Part shown: positions 44,394-56,341 of the stretch, one piece after another | Layout of the letters: each line of letters opens with the position of its first letter | Numbering within the stretch: the stretch's first letter is position 1 | Source of the DNA: Aedes albopictus | Lineage: Eukaryota; Arthropoda; Insecta; Diptera; Culicidae | Reading direction: 5' to 3' | NCBI RefSeq assembly: GCF_035046485.1 | Contig: NC_085137.1 | Span: 344,028,505-344,092,504 of the forward strand | Length of the DNA stretch: 64,000 bases | The notes under the pieces: generated by a model | What the model was told of the DNA's origin: nothing | What the model saw: only the letters and a program-made list of their open reading frames with translations | The model's database searches: none | Translations under genes and position numbers: made by a program

Positions 44394-44818
44394 CTTCTAA
44401 TGAGAAATCCAGCAAATATCCATAAATAAATCACTTGTTTTAGCTCTGGGACATAACTTTTTGGACCAGTGTTCGAAATATCAACACCGCTAAAAATTGG
44501 GAAACTAGGGAAATAAATCATTTCTGGCGTTGGTTTTGAATAGATCGAATCTGCATAGGAATTTTAGACCTATTGAAATCGAACACCAAATTCGTTCAGG
44601 ACGAAACCTTGGTACATTCCTGAACAATCTGCAACCGACTACATGAATCTAGGTCTTATTCAAAAGATGATAAGTCAAAGAAACTTTTGATATTTACAAG
44701 AAAATTTTCAAACATTTTTGCATGATAACCTTTTTGAAAGTTTTATAACAAAAATTAAGGTGGTGTCGCTAGAAACTGGATCGACTAATTTTATAGATGA
44801 GACTAGAAACATAACCTA
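44394..44818. other. Unassigned intergenic DNA
   Basis: No feature recognised. Confidence 0.4.
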
Positions 44819-45075
44819 TCTATATATATAAAAATGCAGTGGCATACGTGGGACCGCGCATAACTTGCGAACGGAAGGTCCGATTTTGATCGTCTTAGTT
44901 TTGTTCTGTTAGTTTTCACCCAAGGAAGGTTTATGAGGCAAAAAACATGGAAAAATTGAATGTTTTTGAAAATCGATCTTCCATACATTTTGTGACCGGG
45001 GACTTGGTCTTGGATAGAAACTTGAAACGTCAAAAAACGCAGTAGGCAAGACAAAGTTTGCCGGGTACAGCTAGT
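44819..45075 (+). mobile_element. 257-bp non-autonomous Helitron-like element, copy 1
   Basis: Begins TCTATATATATAAAAATG, ends CAGCTAGT (CTRRT type) and sits between A and T, as Helitrons do. It has no inverted repeats. A second copy lies reversed at 57290-57516. Confidence 0.75.
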
Positions 45076-47878
45076 TTCCTATAAGAGCCTGTCCATAAAC
45101 TACGAAAACTCTTAAAAGAAGCTTATACATGAGCAAAATTTCATTTTAATTGAAATAGGTTACTTTTCACAAATGTAAATAATTGAATTCAATGAACAGA
45201 AGCCGTAAAACAAACGTTTAAATCTTTTTTTTTGTAGAGTGATTAGGTGGAGCTGCAGGACAGCTGATAGCAAAGCCTGGACCCTTTCCCAACTTTCCCC
45301 CTACTAGGACCAATACTCACGATGGACTAGACGATGTCGTCAACTCGAGCAAAGTGTGTAGTAATTAGTATTGGGTCGTAGTAGTTTTTTAAAATACTCT
45401 GTTTAAACTATTCCCATTGCACTAGTGTTTTGACCGAATGGAAGCTCCAAAGATGATTTGATAATTGAACAATATTTCAATAATCGAAAATTCACAGAAA
45501 GAAGGCTGTCTATGTTAATGCCTTCAATGAATAGTACTTTGAAAAGTACTGAGAAATATTACAAAGAAGATCAAAAAAATGTGTCATAGCTAATTTTTAA
45601 AGATTTGCTATTTCTGAAAACTATTCGGAGACATCTACCAGAGTTAGCGTTTTTAGCCGATATGGGCAACTAATTTTTCTGACAGCTTCCCCAAACAATA
45701 ATCAAATAATATCCTAAGTTATTTCAAAATATATTCTGAGAATTATTTCAAGCTGATTACCAATAGTGTCAATAACCGATGTTGGTCATTAACAGCACCA
45801 GCATCACCAGCATCATAACTCTATTAGATAAAAATTGTTGAGCTTCCATTCGATGTTGGAAAGGAATCAGTCAAACCCTTCATGTCAAAATGTAGTCTAT
45901 AATGTGTCAAATTGTGTTATTAATTTCGCTAGTCGTCTTCTGCATATCTGTGATCATCTCAGTCCGAAGAATTATTATATCCACCGTAACGCTTTACATT
46001 GTCAACCGTCTTAGGTCCTAAAGAAACAAGTAACTAAATTCCTGATTTTTTGGTCAGTGTTATAATACCGTCTAAGATATAAAAACAAAAAAAGTTCAGT
46101 CAGCTGATTTTTGTGTCAAAAATAAAAATGATAAAGATTATTTGTCAACTTTTATATACATACACTTGTAGGTAGGTCAAAATAAGAAACAAAAATATAA
46201 ACTTATTTCAACATTAACAGTTTTATCATTACCTAATCAGTACATAATTGTCTAATGGTAATAAAATTTAGTTGTTAAGATAACCTAATCTGTAAGGCTG
46301 TAAGTCTACTTATCCTAGCGCCCCATGTCCTGTGTACTTTCGAATTAAAATGATGAATGATGAGTGTAACGCAGAGTCCTCCCCTACCCACTCTTGCGTT
46401 ACGTTAAATTTAACAATTATTGTCAAATTTGAGAAAATTCAAAGAATGCACAGATTAGGTCTGTGCAAGCTGAATTATAACTTGTCTGTGACTTGTGATA
46501 AATGCACAACGGATACTCCTTTGGTTCCCATTAGCACTTACGGCCGATTCCTTCACTTGCGCTCAACTCGTAAACCAGATACACCTAGCTCAAAGTTCAA
46601 GCGGGGGTGAATAAACTGGCGCTAAAGTGCTGATGGGTTAAGCCCTCCCATCGCGTCAAGATTGAATATCCAGGGGGAGGAAACAAACGTTTAGATCATC
46701 ATTTTTAAAATAAGTCAAGAAGAACTCAAGTAGAAAAACTACGAAGATATGAACAAATTACTTGTCCACGTCTTACGAGATTCTTGTATGTCACACCATA
46801 TTGGTGGGTGACCCCTAGCTTTTGGTCGATGACATCAAAGTTCATTCACTAACCTTTTTTAAGATTGTTCTACTAATGTCTGTAAAAAGCCGTTGAAAAC
46901 TAACAAAATACAGGTTAAATTACTGCGCTTATCTTAAAAATTGGTTTACCCAAAAAAAATTGGGGGGAAATTTTGTAAATTCTTTGATTGATATCTAGAT
47001 TTTTGAAAACGGACGCAAATTGGCGTCCGGATTAAAAATACATATCAGTCTAACATACCGCCGAAATGATTGTCATCATAAATCATTTTCTAAAATTCTA
47101 GCTGTTTTCAAGACTTGAGAAAGAACAAGTTTAATGTATGGAAAAAGTTTCCAAACAAAAAAACACATCTCACATTACACCCTTCTTCAGTTATAACATG
47201 ACAACTTTCCAAAGAATTCAAATTTCCCCCCGCTAATCGTGGCGAGGAAAATTTTCAATCGTGTCACTTATTCGTATTTTTATTGACTTCTGGTTCGCAT
47301 AGTTATGTCGCCCAGCTCTTCTTTCGAAATCACTCGCCAGCAGCAGCTAGATAAGGTTTCAGAGGGGAAAATAAAAAAAGCGAACTCTTATTATCTCAAA
47401 CAACTCTCCAAATACCAAAAATCCAATAAATGTTCAATAAATTCCTTCGCATCAACTTAACCAGTAGCAACACCAGCAGCAGCGCAGTCAACGATGACAA
47501 CGAGGACGGCGACGACAGCGAGAGCAAACACACATCCTACCTACCACCTTACTACTGTATGCATTCTGAGCCATTTCGATGAACTTCGATTGCGAGATTG
47601 TCGAATAGGTTCAAAGTGATAGTATAGTTGAGGCAGGAAGAAAAAAAAGCAAATTGAAGACGATGACGCCGATAAAAAAAAAGAATTGGAAAAGTTTTTT
47701 TTCCTGGAGCACAAGATTTCCGAGTGATTCCCCCCAGCGAGAGCAGGGTTTCATAGGATGAACTCGCGGAGCACTTCCAACTTTCGTTGTTCAAACTGAG
47801 AACTTTCTATATAATAATGCCAATGATAATAAAGGCAATATTCATTACGAATTGATCCTGGGCTGCAAAACGGTGAGT
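45076..47878. other. Unassigned AT-rich intergenic DNA
   Basis: No recognised gene or element with clear ends. The frame at 46332-46610 has several cysteines (CDKC) but no known domain. At 47455-47535, CAGCAGCAGC-like and GACGACGAC-like runs resemble a 5' UTR or a low-complexity coding exon, though without splice support. Confidence 0.35.
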
Positions 47879-48138
47879 CGATAAGGAGAGCGTCCAACAT
47901 AGCTCTGGTCCTCACAAGTTCCTACCTCATGCTTCCACGCGTCAAGCGATGACAAAGACCGCCAGCTAAGAGTTGTGTGCTTAGCTGGTAGTGCAGCCTG
48001 GACACTGTTGTCCTTCTGACTTCAGCTAGATTGAGCAGGTACGATCCGAGCGTCTGTTCACCAAGGAGGTGCGGCTCAAACAGCGTCTGTTCTGGCATCC
48101 AGCGGCTGAGTAAGAAACGCTGCACCACGCTCACCTAG

Positions 48139-49619
48139 ATCCAAGGTGGTAGCCCCATCAGCGAGCTTCTAAAATACGGTGGAGAAGCACTGGTGAGAGC
48201 ACTACACTGGGTCATTACCAAGATTTGGGAGGAGGAAGTATTACCGGAGGAATGGATGGAAGGTATCGTGTGTCCCGTCTACAAAAAGGGCAACAAGTTG
48301 GATTGCGGGAACTACCGCGCGATCACACTACTGAGCGCGGCCTACAAGATACTCTCTCAAATTTTATGCCGCCGACTATCACCGATTGCAAGAGAGTTCG
48401 TGGGGCAATATCAGGCTGGATTTATGGGTGAACGCGCTACAACGGACCGGATGTTCGCCATCCGACAGGTGTTGCAGAAATGCCGCGAATACAACGTGTC
48501 CACACATCACTTGTTCATCGATTTCAAATCGGCGTATGATACAATCGATCGAGAACAGTTATGGCAGATTATGCACGAATACGGATTCCCGGATAAACTG
48601 ACACGGTTGATCAAGGCGACGATGGATCGAGTGATGTGCGTAGTTCGAGTATCAGGGACACTCTCGAGTCCCTTCGAATCTCGCAGAGGGTTACGGCAAG
48701 GTGATGGTCTTTCGTGCTTGCTGTTCAACATTGCTTTAGAGGGTTTAATTAGGAGAGCGGGATAAACACGAGTGGAACGATTTTTACGAAGTCCGTTCAG
48801 CTGCTTGGTTTCGTCGATGATATTGATATTGCTCGTAAATTTGAGACGATGGCGGAAACGTACATCCGACTATCGAGTGAAGCCAGTCGAATCGGATTAC
48901 TCATTAATGTGTCCAAGACAAAGTACATGATGGCAAATGGCTCCAGGGAGGAATCACCGCGCCCGCCACCCCGAATTCATATCGACGGTGATGAAATCGA
49001 GGCGGTAGAAGAATTCGTGTACTTGGGCGCACTGGTGACCGCCGACAACGACACCAGCAGAGAAATTCAGAGGCGCATTGTGGCAGGAAATCGTGCTTAC
49101 TTTGGACTCCGCAGAACTCTACGATCGAATAAAGTTCGCCGTAACACGAAGTTAACCATCTACAAAACGCTGATTAGACCGATGGTTCTCTATGGGCACG
49201 AAACATGGACCCTACGTGCAGAGGACCAACGCGCCCTTGGAGTTTTCGAACGGAAGGTGTTGCGTACCATCTACGGCGGAGTGCAAATGAAAGACGGGAC
49301 TTGGAGAAGGCGAATGAGCCACGATCTGCATCAGCTGCTGAGAGAACCAACCATCGTCCATACCGCGAAAATCTCGAGGCTACGGTGGGCAGGTCACGTC
49401 ATCAGGATGTCGGATAGCAACCCGACTAAAATGGTTCTCGAGAGTCATCCGACCGGTACAAGAAGACGTGGAGCGCAGCGGCTAGGTGGGTCGACCAAGT
49501 GGAGGACGATCTGCGGACCCTACGCAGAGTGCGGAACTGGAGACAAACAGCCATGGACCGAGTGGAATGGAGACGGCTACTATGTACAGCAGAGGGCACC
49601 CGCTATGGCCGGCTCCTGA
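48139..49619 (+). pseudogene. LINE reverse transcriptase, 5'-truncated, frameshifted
   Basis: The frame from 48139 to the TAA at 48763 encodes RT motifs including CPVYKKG, NYRAITLLSAAYK, HHLFIDFKSAYD and GLRQGDGLSCLLFN. About one base is missing near 48760, after which the next frame continues with the catalytic FVDD box (48810-48830), KTKYMMANG, EFVYLGALV, YKTLIRPMVLYG and LRWAGHVIRM. A second shift occurs near 49480, after which DQVEDDLRTLRR-type sequence continues in another frame to about 49617. FVDD replaces the usual FADD/YADD. The element is dead. The motif wording is familiar from insect LINEs; clade not fixed. Confidence 0.88.
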
Positions 49620-49649
49620 GTTGTTAAGCGTTTCTTGTCCAGAGGATGA

Positions 49650-49738
49650 GTTTTGTGTAATGATGACTTTGGCGGGAATGCCGTTTCAACGGCTATCACC
49701 CACATCGTCTTGGAGCTACAGAGGAAGTGGAGCGTGGA
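49650..49738 (+). pseudogene. R1-like LINE C-terminal fragment 1
   Basis: The plus strand reads NAVSTAITHIVLELQRKW, matching the end of R1/LOA-type ORF2. Only about 30 codons remain. The tRNA-like sequence at 49740-49830 abuts it on the opposite strand. Confidence 0.6.
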
Positions 49739-49832
49739 GCCCCGACTGGAGCGGGAATCGAACCCACACTCCGAGGCTTACGAGACACCTAAACAACTGA
49801 CGCCGCTCGGCCACGAAGCTCGCCAGACATCG
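49738..49832 (-). mobile_element. tRNA-like SINE head
   Basis: On the minus strand, GTGGCCGAGCGGCGTCAG (box A) and GGTTCGATTCCCGCTCC (box B) form a strong tRNA-Ser/Leu-like pol III promoter. It may be a tRNA-derived SINE fragment or pseudo-tRNA. A full cloverleaf was not verified. Confidence 0.55.
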
Positions 49833-50529
49833 ATGTTCGTTGTTACAGGCTACGCAGCTAACCTTGAGGGTGCGATGTCCAATAGCCAGCCCCCTCTGCC
49901 TTCTTGGTGATTCCGTAGGGTGTGGTGACCATGGGAACGTGCTCAGTAGGTCGAGGATCTGGACCTGGGCCGTTCAGTATCTGTTGAATACATTCCGCAA
50001 CCCCTGGTTTAGAAGAAAAAAACACATCCGGTAGCAACTCTGTACAAGCGACATGACACCGTTTCCAAAATGCCCCAGCCTAGGCCGCAGCCCAGCTAGG
50101 AGTACCTCGAACACATCAGGAATGACAGTAAGTTCTTGATTACGGAATACTTGTCATTGCTTTGAAATTAGTAACTGAGATGGTACACGCCTATAGGTAA
50201 CTATGCTGGTGAGCTAGTAGCGACGGCAGTCTATCCTGCTAATAGGATCGGGTGACACTGACCTGAAACGGCCGATGGGCCGGCGTTGCCTTCTGTCCCA
50301 TAAAACCATAGCGAGGTCTTAACGTACGTTCCCGACAGCTTAGGCAACTAAGTGGGTTTAGAGGAATACTCTCAAGCCGATTAAAAAATGCGCAAGGGGT
50401 AGAAAAACCAAGCCCCAAGAGGCCAATCCCAAGGAAACTAGAGGCCGTCCGGGCAAGAGAGGACCCTTGGACAAGGGATCACGGTTGACATAAAGAAGGT
50501 ACTGGGACCCACGAAGGATAAGCCAGCTC

Positions 50530-50718
50530 CCCCGCTTGTCCGGAATGCCGAGACTGTGACGAGACCATGGAGCATGTGCTCCAAGCTTCGTGAAGATATG
50601 CGGTAGATATATCACTCCTGACAACATTGTTGAAAGGATGTGTACGGGGGTGGGTAAGTGGGATTCCGTTACTTCCACAATCTCCCGTATCGTACTTGAA
50701 CTACAGAGAAAATGGTAG
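50530..50718 (+). pseudogene. R1-like LINE C-terminal fragment 2
   Basis: The plus strand encodes CPECRDCDETMEHVLQ, a Cys/His cluster found near the end of R1-type ORF2. After a stop and frameshift near 50590 it continues with ITPDNIVERMC and ISRIVLELQRKW before TAG at 50716. Same tail as 49650-49738 but separately inserted. Upstream 49840-50530 may be earlier parts of the same element but is too decayed to assign. Confidence 0.7.
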
Positions 50719-51670
50719 ATCGACCAATAGCAAGTTGAGTCGGCCCCTCCTCCTCATTCGGGAGCTTGAGTCAAACTCCAACGAGTAGTCTACAGTACTA
50801 GCCAGGACCCAATCTTCCAGGGAAGAGAAGACAACTCAATAAAGAGTACTCATGTACGTCCCCCTTTTTCAAAGTCATTCCCAACGGGCATACCGCGAAG
50901 GTAAGAAAGTGAAAGAATGAGGTTCTAGTGGGTCGACCCCCACATAACCCGAGGAACCACCTCTGATAAGCAGATTCCTATTAAAATAAACACGATATAC
51001 ACTACACATGCAAAATGATCATTGGCAGAGAAAGCTCTCAGTAAAAAAAGTGGAATTGCTCATATATTAGCAGCTTAATAGCAGGCTTTGTCCCAGTTGG
51101 GACGTTACGCCAAAAAAAGGGTGAAGAAAAAAAACTCGGTGGACAACATAGGAACCCCTGTTGCAGAGAAGTGCCAACATTAAGACGACATCTATGTGCT
51201 GTAGGTGAAGCTTGATGCTTACGCAAAGGCACCGGATGCATTACGATTGCTTTTCCAAATTCCTCTAAACTCAACCAACACTACCTGACAGAGCGCCCTG
51301 GATAAAGAAGACGATGGTGCCATCAGCAGCAGAGGAGACGTTAAAAATACTACTATTTCACTTTTTAAAATAGAAGCCCTGCATGATGCCGGTGCACCAG
51401 TGACAGTCAAATTCAATTTGAAATTCTGATTGGAGAAACACTTTAGCTACCAGCCATAGCCAGCAGCGCGGGGATGGATAAGGAAGAAAAAGTGTTTGAT
51501 ATTCTTGATTCCTTGACTGAAAGCTTTCTGGATGCATAGCAAAGGAACAGAAATGAGATTAACTATTAAATGCACAGCTATGTGATGTTTAGCTCTTTTT
51601 CCTCAAATCGTAGTGCGATGGAAAAGAAATAAGGGCTTATTCAATTATGCGTTTGCACATGTTGGTAGCG
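50719..51670. other. Unassigned, probably decayed LINE flank
   Basis: No motif recognised. Composition is less AT-rich than the surroundings up to about 51000. Confidence 0.35.
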
Positions 51671-51673
51671 CAA

Positions 51674-51920
51674 TGTTATTGCGCAGTTCCCACCCAACTG
51701 GACCCCTTTCGCAGTTAGTATAAGTGCGGGATCGTGAATAAAACTGCGATTTTGCATCGAATCGTTTCGGTGTCTTCTGCGCACTTATTCAGCACTTTGT
51801 AATGCATAAGTGCGCAGAAGACACCGACACGATTCGATGCAAAATCGCAGTTTTATTCACGATCCCGCAGTTATACTAACTGTGAAAGGGGTCCAGTGGG
51901 GTGGGAAATGCGCAATAACT
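51674..51920. mobile_element. ~247-bp hairpin MITE
   Basis: Arms of about 115 bases pair almost perfectly, for example AAAACTGCGATTTTGCATCG against CGATGCAAAATCGCAGTTTT, around a spacer near 51790-51810. Outer ends include TTATTGCGC/GCGCAATAA. Confidence 0.88.
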
Positions 51921-52343
51921 ACGGTTTTGATGACGCCGTGATTTTTAACTGTAGGAAAAAGAGGCTGCAACAACAGATTCCGAGCATTTTCAACGAACTT
52001 ATGACAAACGGTTGAAGAAACAAAATTTTAGATTTTTTTTGTCTGTATTAACCCTCTAATACCCAAATTTTAAATTTTGATCTAAATATCATTTTTCGTC
52101 ATCTAAAAACGATTTAAATATGTTTTAGATAATGATTCTTTTTAATTCTCGATTTCATGAATTTCTTAACTTAAACACTTTAAAAAAAATCTTGTTTGGA
52201 TCACCATCGTAACTTTTTTTTACTTATAAACACCATACCACTTTTTTACTTATAAACACCAGTCAGAATAAATACGCATCAAACCATGCAGAAGTCATTC
52301 TGATCGGTTCAGCCGTTCGTGAGTTTTGTTTCCTCAAAGGGAC
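51921..52343. other. Unassigned intergenic DNA
   Basis: No feature recognised. TTTTTTACTTATAAACACCA is duplicated at about 52215-52262. Confidence 0.4.
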
Positions 52344-52757
52344 CAATAATCGTAGAAAGAATGAGTTTTTCATTCACACCACCACAATATCTGTAGAAAT
52401 TATGTTTCATAACTAATCCGGAAATTAAAACAAAAACAAAAATAGAGTTGCCAAATTTCAAATTTCAATGTAGGGTGACCAGTTTGTCGAATAAAAAATT
52501 TACCCCGCTTATTCGACAACAGTCGGTGTCGTATTAGCGGGGTACCGTATTACCCCGCTAATACGACACCGACTGTTGTCGTATAACCGGGGTAAACTTT
52601 TAATTCGACAAACTGGTCACCCTACACCACCATGCTTATTGAAATTTGGCAACTCTATTTTTGTTTTTGTTTTGATTTCCGGATTTGTTATGAAACATAA
52701 TTTTATCAAATATTGCGGTGGCGCGAATGAAAAGCTCGTTCTTTCTACGATTGTTGC
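52344..52757. repeat. Compound palindrome with a 154-bp core hairpin
   Basis: The core 52471-52624 runs TAGGGTGACCAGTTTGTCGA to its inverted copy and contains CCCCGCTAATACGACACCGA pairing. Outside it a second pair of arms (GAGTTGCCAAATTTC with GAAATTTGGCAACTC, and CGTAGAAAGAA with TTCTTTCTACG) extends the symmetry to 52344 and 52757. Related GTCGTATTA/GCGGGGTA motifs recur at 52930-53000. Confidence 0.85.
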
Positions 52758-52929
52758 CATCCTCAGTTCATTCCGGTTGGTCTCCAGGCGGTTTGGGTGT
52801 TGAATAGCACCAACTCAGAACTTCCGAAATTTGCGGCTGCAAGAGGAGTTGCTGCGGGTGTGAGTATAAGCGCAATATCAAACTGTTTTGCATTTACAGT
52901 GTACATCGCTGTGACATTTGAACACTTTT

Positions 52930-53110
52930 TAATTCGACATGTGTCGTATAAGCGGGGTACGAATTAAAAAGTGTCGTATTAAAACGTGTCGAACCAGAGG
53001 GGTAAGACGGTATATCAGCTAAAAATATAAAAAAATGATTTTCCACGAAACAAAAATTACAAAAATGCTCAAACTATACCCCGTCTAAAGGCGGGGTTGG
53101 GTATTAGAGG
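52930..53110. repeat. Fragments of the GTCGTATTA/GCGGGGT repeat
   Basis: AATTCGACATGTGTCGTATAAGCGGGGTA and nearby variants match the stem of the hairpin at 52471-52624, indicating a partial copy or a subterminal repeat of a larger unit spanning roughly 52040-53115. Confidence 0.45.
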
Positions 53111-53273
53111 GTTAACGAGATTTTTAACCCTAGGCTAGTTCATTTCGGGACCCACGTTTTTACTTCCCTTCCGAAGGAAAAACCCACATTTTGTGAGTTG
53201 GAAGTGGGATTCGATCCCAGGTCCTCGGCGTGATAGTCAAGTGTTATAACCACCACACCAGGTCCGCTCCGCT
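53111..53273 (-). mobile_element. tRNA-derived SINE (family C), copy 2
   Basis: On the minus strand the head (box A and GGGATCGAATCC-type box B near 53205-53270) and the body match 8131-8309, with scattered substitutions. Confidence 0.82.
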
Positions 53274-54047
53274 TTAGAAAATAAAACAATAGAATAATAT
53301 AATTTAAGAAAAAATATTTCAAATCATACAATTCATACAACTTTTTGATCATTGGGCCTGCACTCCTTTCTGCAGCATATTCTTACATAATCTGATCATA
53401 TGGTCAAATATTAACAACAGCACTTCAAAAATCGCTCATTACAATGAAAGTCCAAACAATCATTATTCGCATCTGAGTTTTCCAAACCCCCCTGGGTTGC
53501 ATACTGGAATCATATAGCTAACATTCCCCAACCATCATCACAGAACTTTGCCACAGGAATTCACAAATGGTTGTTTATTAGAAAACTTTTATTTGTTCTT
53601 CTCGTCTCGTCGGACAACTTTTTTTATATCAGCTGGACCTCTGTGTCTTGAAGCAGCCACTTCCTTTCAATCTAACATTTGCTCTTTATTTTAAGCCAAG
53701 AAACTATAGCCCCACATTGCATTGGAAAAACTGGATAAAACTATACATTTGATAGGACACATTGTGTGCTGGAAGCTATTCATTGTGGCATGTGGTTGGT
53801 GCATGAAAACCCAAACAAACTGTGCAACTGATTGATTGTGCATGAAAGTTTCATCGGGTGTTGTTACGCAGAGATAACGTCAACTGTAGTTGGGCAAATG
53901 TGGTGAATCGAAACTTGTTCAATGGATTATTCAAGTTTTACTGGAAATAATAATGCACTCGTCTATGCATCTCTATTATTTTCATAGGGGAAGGACCCCC
54001 ATCCAACCCAACTGTATTTATTTTTAAATTTTTGAATGAGAATATGT
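53274..54047. other. Unassigned AT-rich intergenic DNA
   Basis: No gene or complete element recognised. Confidence 0.4.
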
Positions 54048-54359
54048 TTTCGAATAGTTTTGGCGTTTCAGTCTTTTCGGGGTCAAAAACAACTAAATGT
54101 TTTCTTCTTCCAACGTTTCGATCCTTATTGGATCTTCCTCAGGGAATCGAATGAAATTGTTGCTTTTTCGTCCAGTGGTAGTTTTTTTAAAACTTTTAAC
54201 CGTCATTTGTTGTTTTTTGAATTTGTCCGTTTTTTCTGTTCAGAAAAACCTTCAAATTCAAAAAGATATTTTCGTTGGTCGGAAACCGGACCGCTATCCA
54301 CTACCTTTACGTACAACTTTTTGACCCCGAAAAGACTGAAACGCCAAAACTATTCGAAA
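54048..54359. mobile_element. ~312-bp MITE with ~45-bp TIRs
   Basis: TCGAATAGTTTTGGCGTTTC followed by AGTCTTTTCGGGGTCAAAAA at the left is inverted at the right end (TTTTTGACCCCGAAAAGACT onward). The interior contains a CTTATTGGATCTTCCTCAGG stretch and no transposase. The frames at 54036-54413 derive from it. Confidence 0.85.
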
Positions 54360-54412
54360 GTCTTCAAAACAGTCGTCGTCAATATAGTAAATGAGAATAT
54401 GTGCAAGTCATA

Positions 54413-54625
54413 GGGTATTGTACCATTTGGGCAGGTGTACCTATTTTGGGCACTTGTCGCTATAACTAAATCAATTTCAGACCGATTGATTTGAATTTTT
54501 GTACAGAGTTAGATACTGTACGTGCCTAACTCTGGACAAAATTTCAAATCAATCGGTTTGAAATTGACTTAGTTATAGCGGCAAGTGCCCAAAATAGGTA
54601 CGCCTGCCCAAATGGTACAAGACCC
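54413..54625. mobile_element. 213-bp TA-flanked hairpin MITE
   Basis: GGGTATTGTACCATTTGGGC at the left pairs with GCCCAAATGGTACAAGACCC at the right. TA lies at 54411-54412 and 54626-54627. Arms of about 95 bases pair well, including GATTGATTTGAAATTTTG-like sequence. Confidence 0.88.
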
Positions 54626-54789
54626 TACTGCGCCTAAAACTCTCCGTTTTCAACAATGTTTGGTACCGTCGGCCGCCTCGGTACGACCTAAGGCGACTGA
54701 TACAACTGGATGTCACTTCAGCATATGCGCAGAACCTCGAGACAGCGTTGCCGGACGAGGGCGAGCTCCATTAGGCCCCTCTGTGTTCA

Positions 54790-54992
54790 TTCGAGATTTC
54801 TGAAAGTTGTTCCTGGGAATGCTATCAGAGTTCCTCACAGGATTTCTTTCCGAGTTTTTTTACAGGGTCTCTTCCGGGAGTACCTCCTGATTTTTTTTTT
54901 CAAAGATTTTCCCGATATGTTTCCAGAGTTCACCCCGGGAAGTTTATCTAAGGTTACTTCAGGGATTTCTCTTAGTAGTTTTCCGGGATAGC
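54790..54992. repeat. Degenerate ~15-bp repeats, left half
   Basis: GGATTTCTTTCCGAGTTTTT-like units of the same type as 1500-2280. The block is interrupted by the element 54995-55841 and resumes at 55844. Confidence 0.6.
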
Positions 54993-54994
54993 TA

Positions 54995-55841
54995 CCCAGG
55001 TAACCAATAAGCAGTTGAAATAGCACTAATTCGGCACTATATGCACCTTAACAGCAGGTCTTTAAATGCTAATCTGCCATATATGCGCCATTAGTGCTAA
55101 TTAAATGCAGGTTTTGGCCCAATATACGGCTGATTAAATGCTTATCCCTCCTATCCCCCAGATTGTCAAAAATAAAAACAAATATTTTCCCCTGCCCATT
55201 TCACGGCTTCCCTTTTCTTTTCTTTTTTTTCACTCTCCTGTGGAGCTTTTGTGGTTTGGGGCACGTCCTGAACTGCTGTTGCTGTTTTTTTGCTGCTTTC
55301 GGCCAAATTGGGATTTGATTCCTCGATCCTCGGGTTGACGATGGTGCTGAACCGCGCTACAGGGTAAGCTATAGATGATTAGACAAAGCGCGTTAGAATT
55401 TTGATCTATTTAAGACATGGGTATTACACCGGCGGCAGTTACTTCGTTATGTTTATGAGCTCGGCAGGTGCTGATAATAAAATCGATCATAGGAAACCAA
55501 CCATGGAATTAATTTGTCAAAGCATGTTTTCCCATTGATTTTCTTCGTTGTTACCTATGATTGACTGGACATGCGAATAATGATGGCTTCTACAGCCGTG
55601 GCACGTAAATTAGGAAGTGGAAATGTGTTATGGTTTTAGAATCACCCATCTTTCTCAGCAGTTACAGTGCACATACAGTGCATTTGAAATGCTACGAAAC
55701 TGCTGTCAGATTATAAGTAGCATTTGAATTGTTAATTTAGGGCAGTTTAGCAGTTGAACTGCTATGATGCGGCAATAAGCAGACCGAATGCAGATATGAA
55801 ACAGAAATACGGCTTATTCAAAAGCTTATTGGTTACCTGGG
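54995..55841. mobile_element. 847-bp TIR element (CCCAGGTAACCAATAAGC) with TA duplication
   Basis: CCCAGGTAACCAATAAGC at the left and GCTTATTGGTTACCTGGG at the right are exact inverted copies. TA is at 54993-54994 and 55842-55843. The interior holds scattered GCTAAT/GCAG repeats but no transposase. Confidence 0.92.
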
Positions 55842-55843
55842 TA

Positions 55844-56300
55844 TCCAACAGTTTCTTTTGGGATTATTGCGAGATTCTTGCAGAAGTTCTTCCAGGGATT
55901 TCTTCCAGAGTTTTCCGATATTTCTCTTGGATTTCCCCGCGGGATTTTATCCAGAGTTTTTTCTAGGTTTTTTTCATAGATGTTTTCAAAGTTTCTCTTG
56001 AATTCTCCAAATATTTCCTACTGGGATCTTTTTTCGCATGCCCCAATATTTCTTAGGATTTTTCGAAGATTCTCTGCGGAATTTCTCCGCAGATCCTTGC
56101 CGAATATCTCGCTAAATTTCACCCGATATCGTCCGATATTTCTCCGGGAATCTCTTACAAGAAATTTTGTTTGTTTTTCCGCAGATATCTCGAGAAAAAC
56201 CCATGGAAAAGTCCCTGCATGAACTCTTGGAGCAACTATTGAAGAAATTCCCAAGGAGCACGCAGAAGTTTAGAACAACTTCCTAGAGGGATTCTGGGAA
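55844..56300. repeat. Degenerate ~15-bp repeats, right half
   Basis: TTCTTCCAGGGATTTC-type units continue the block interrupted at 54992. Frames at 55980-56254 on both strands are repeat products. Confidence 0.65.
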
Positions 56301-56341
56301 TAATATCAACGAAATCTGTAAAATAAATAACACAGCGAAGT

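Noticed and set aside
46332..46610. 92-codon frame with CDKC
   Set aside because: No domain, no splice support and ordinary AT-rich surroundings. It may be chance.
54036..54413. 125-codon frame
   Set aside because: It spans a MITE with 45-bp inverted ends and carries their sequence at both termini. Not a gene.
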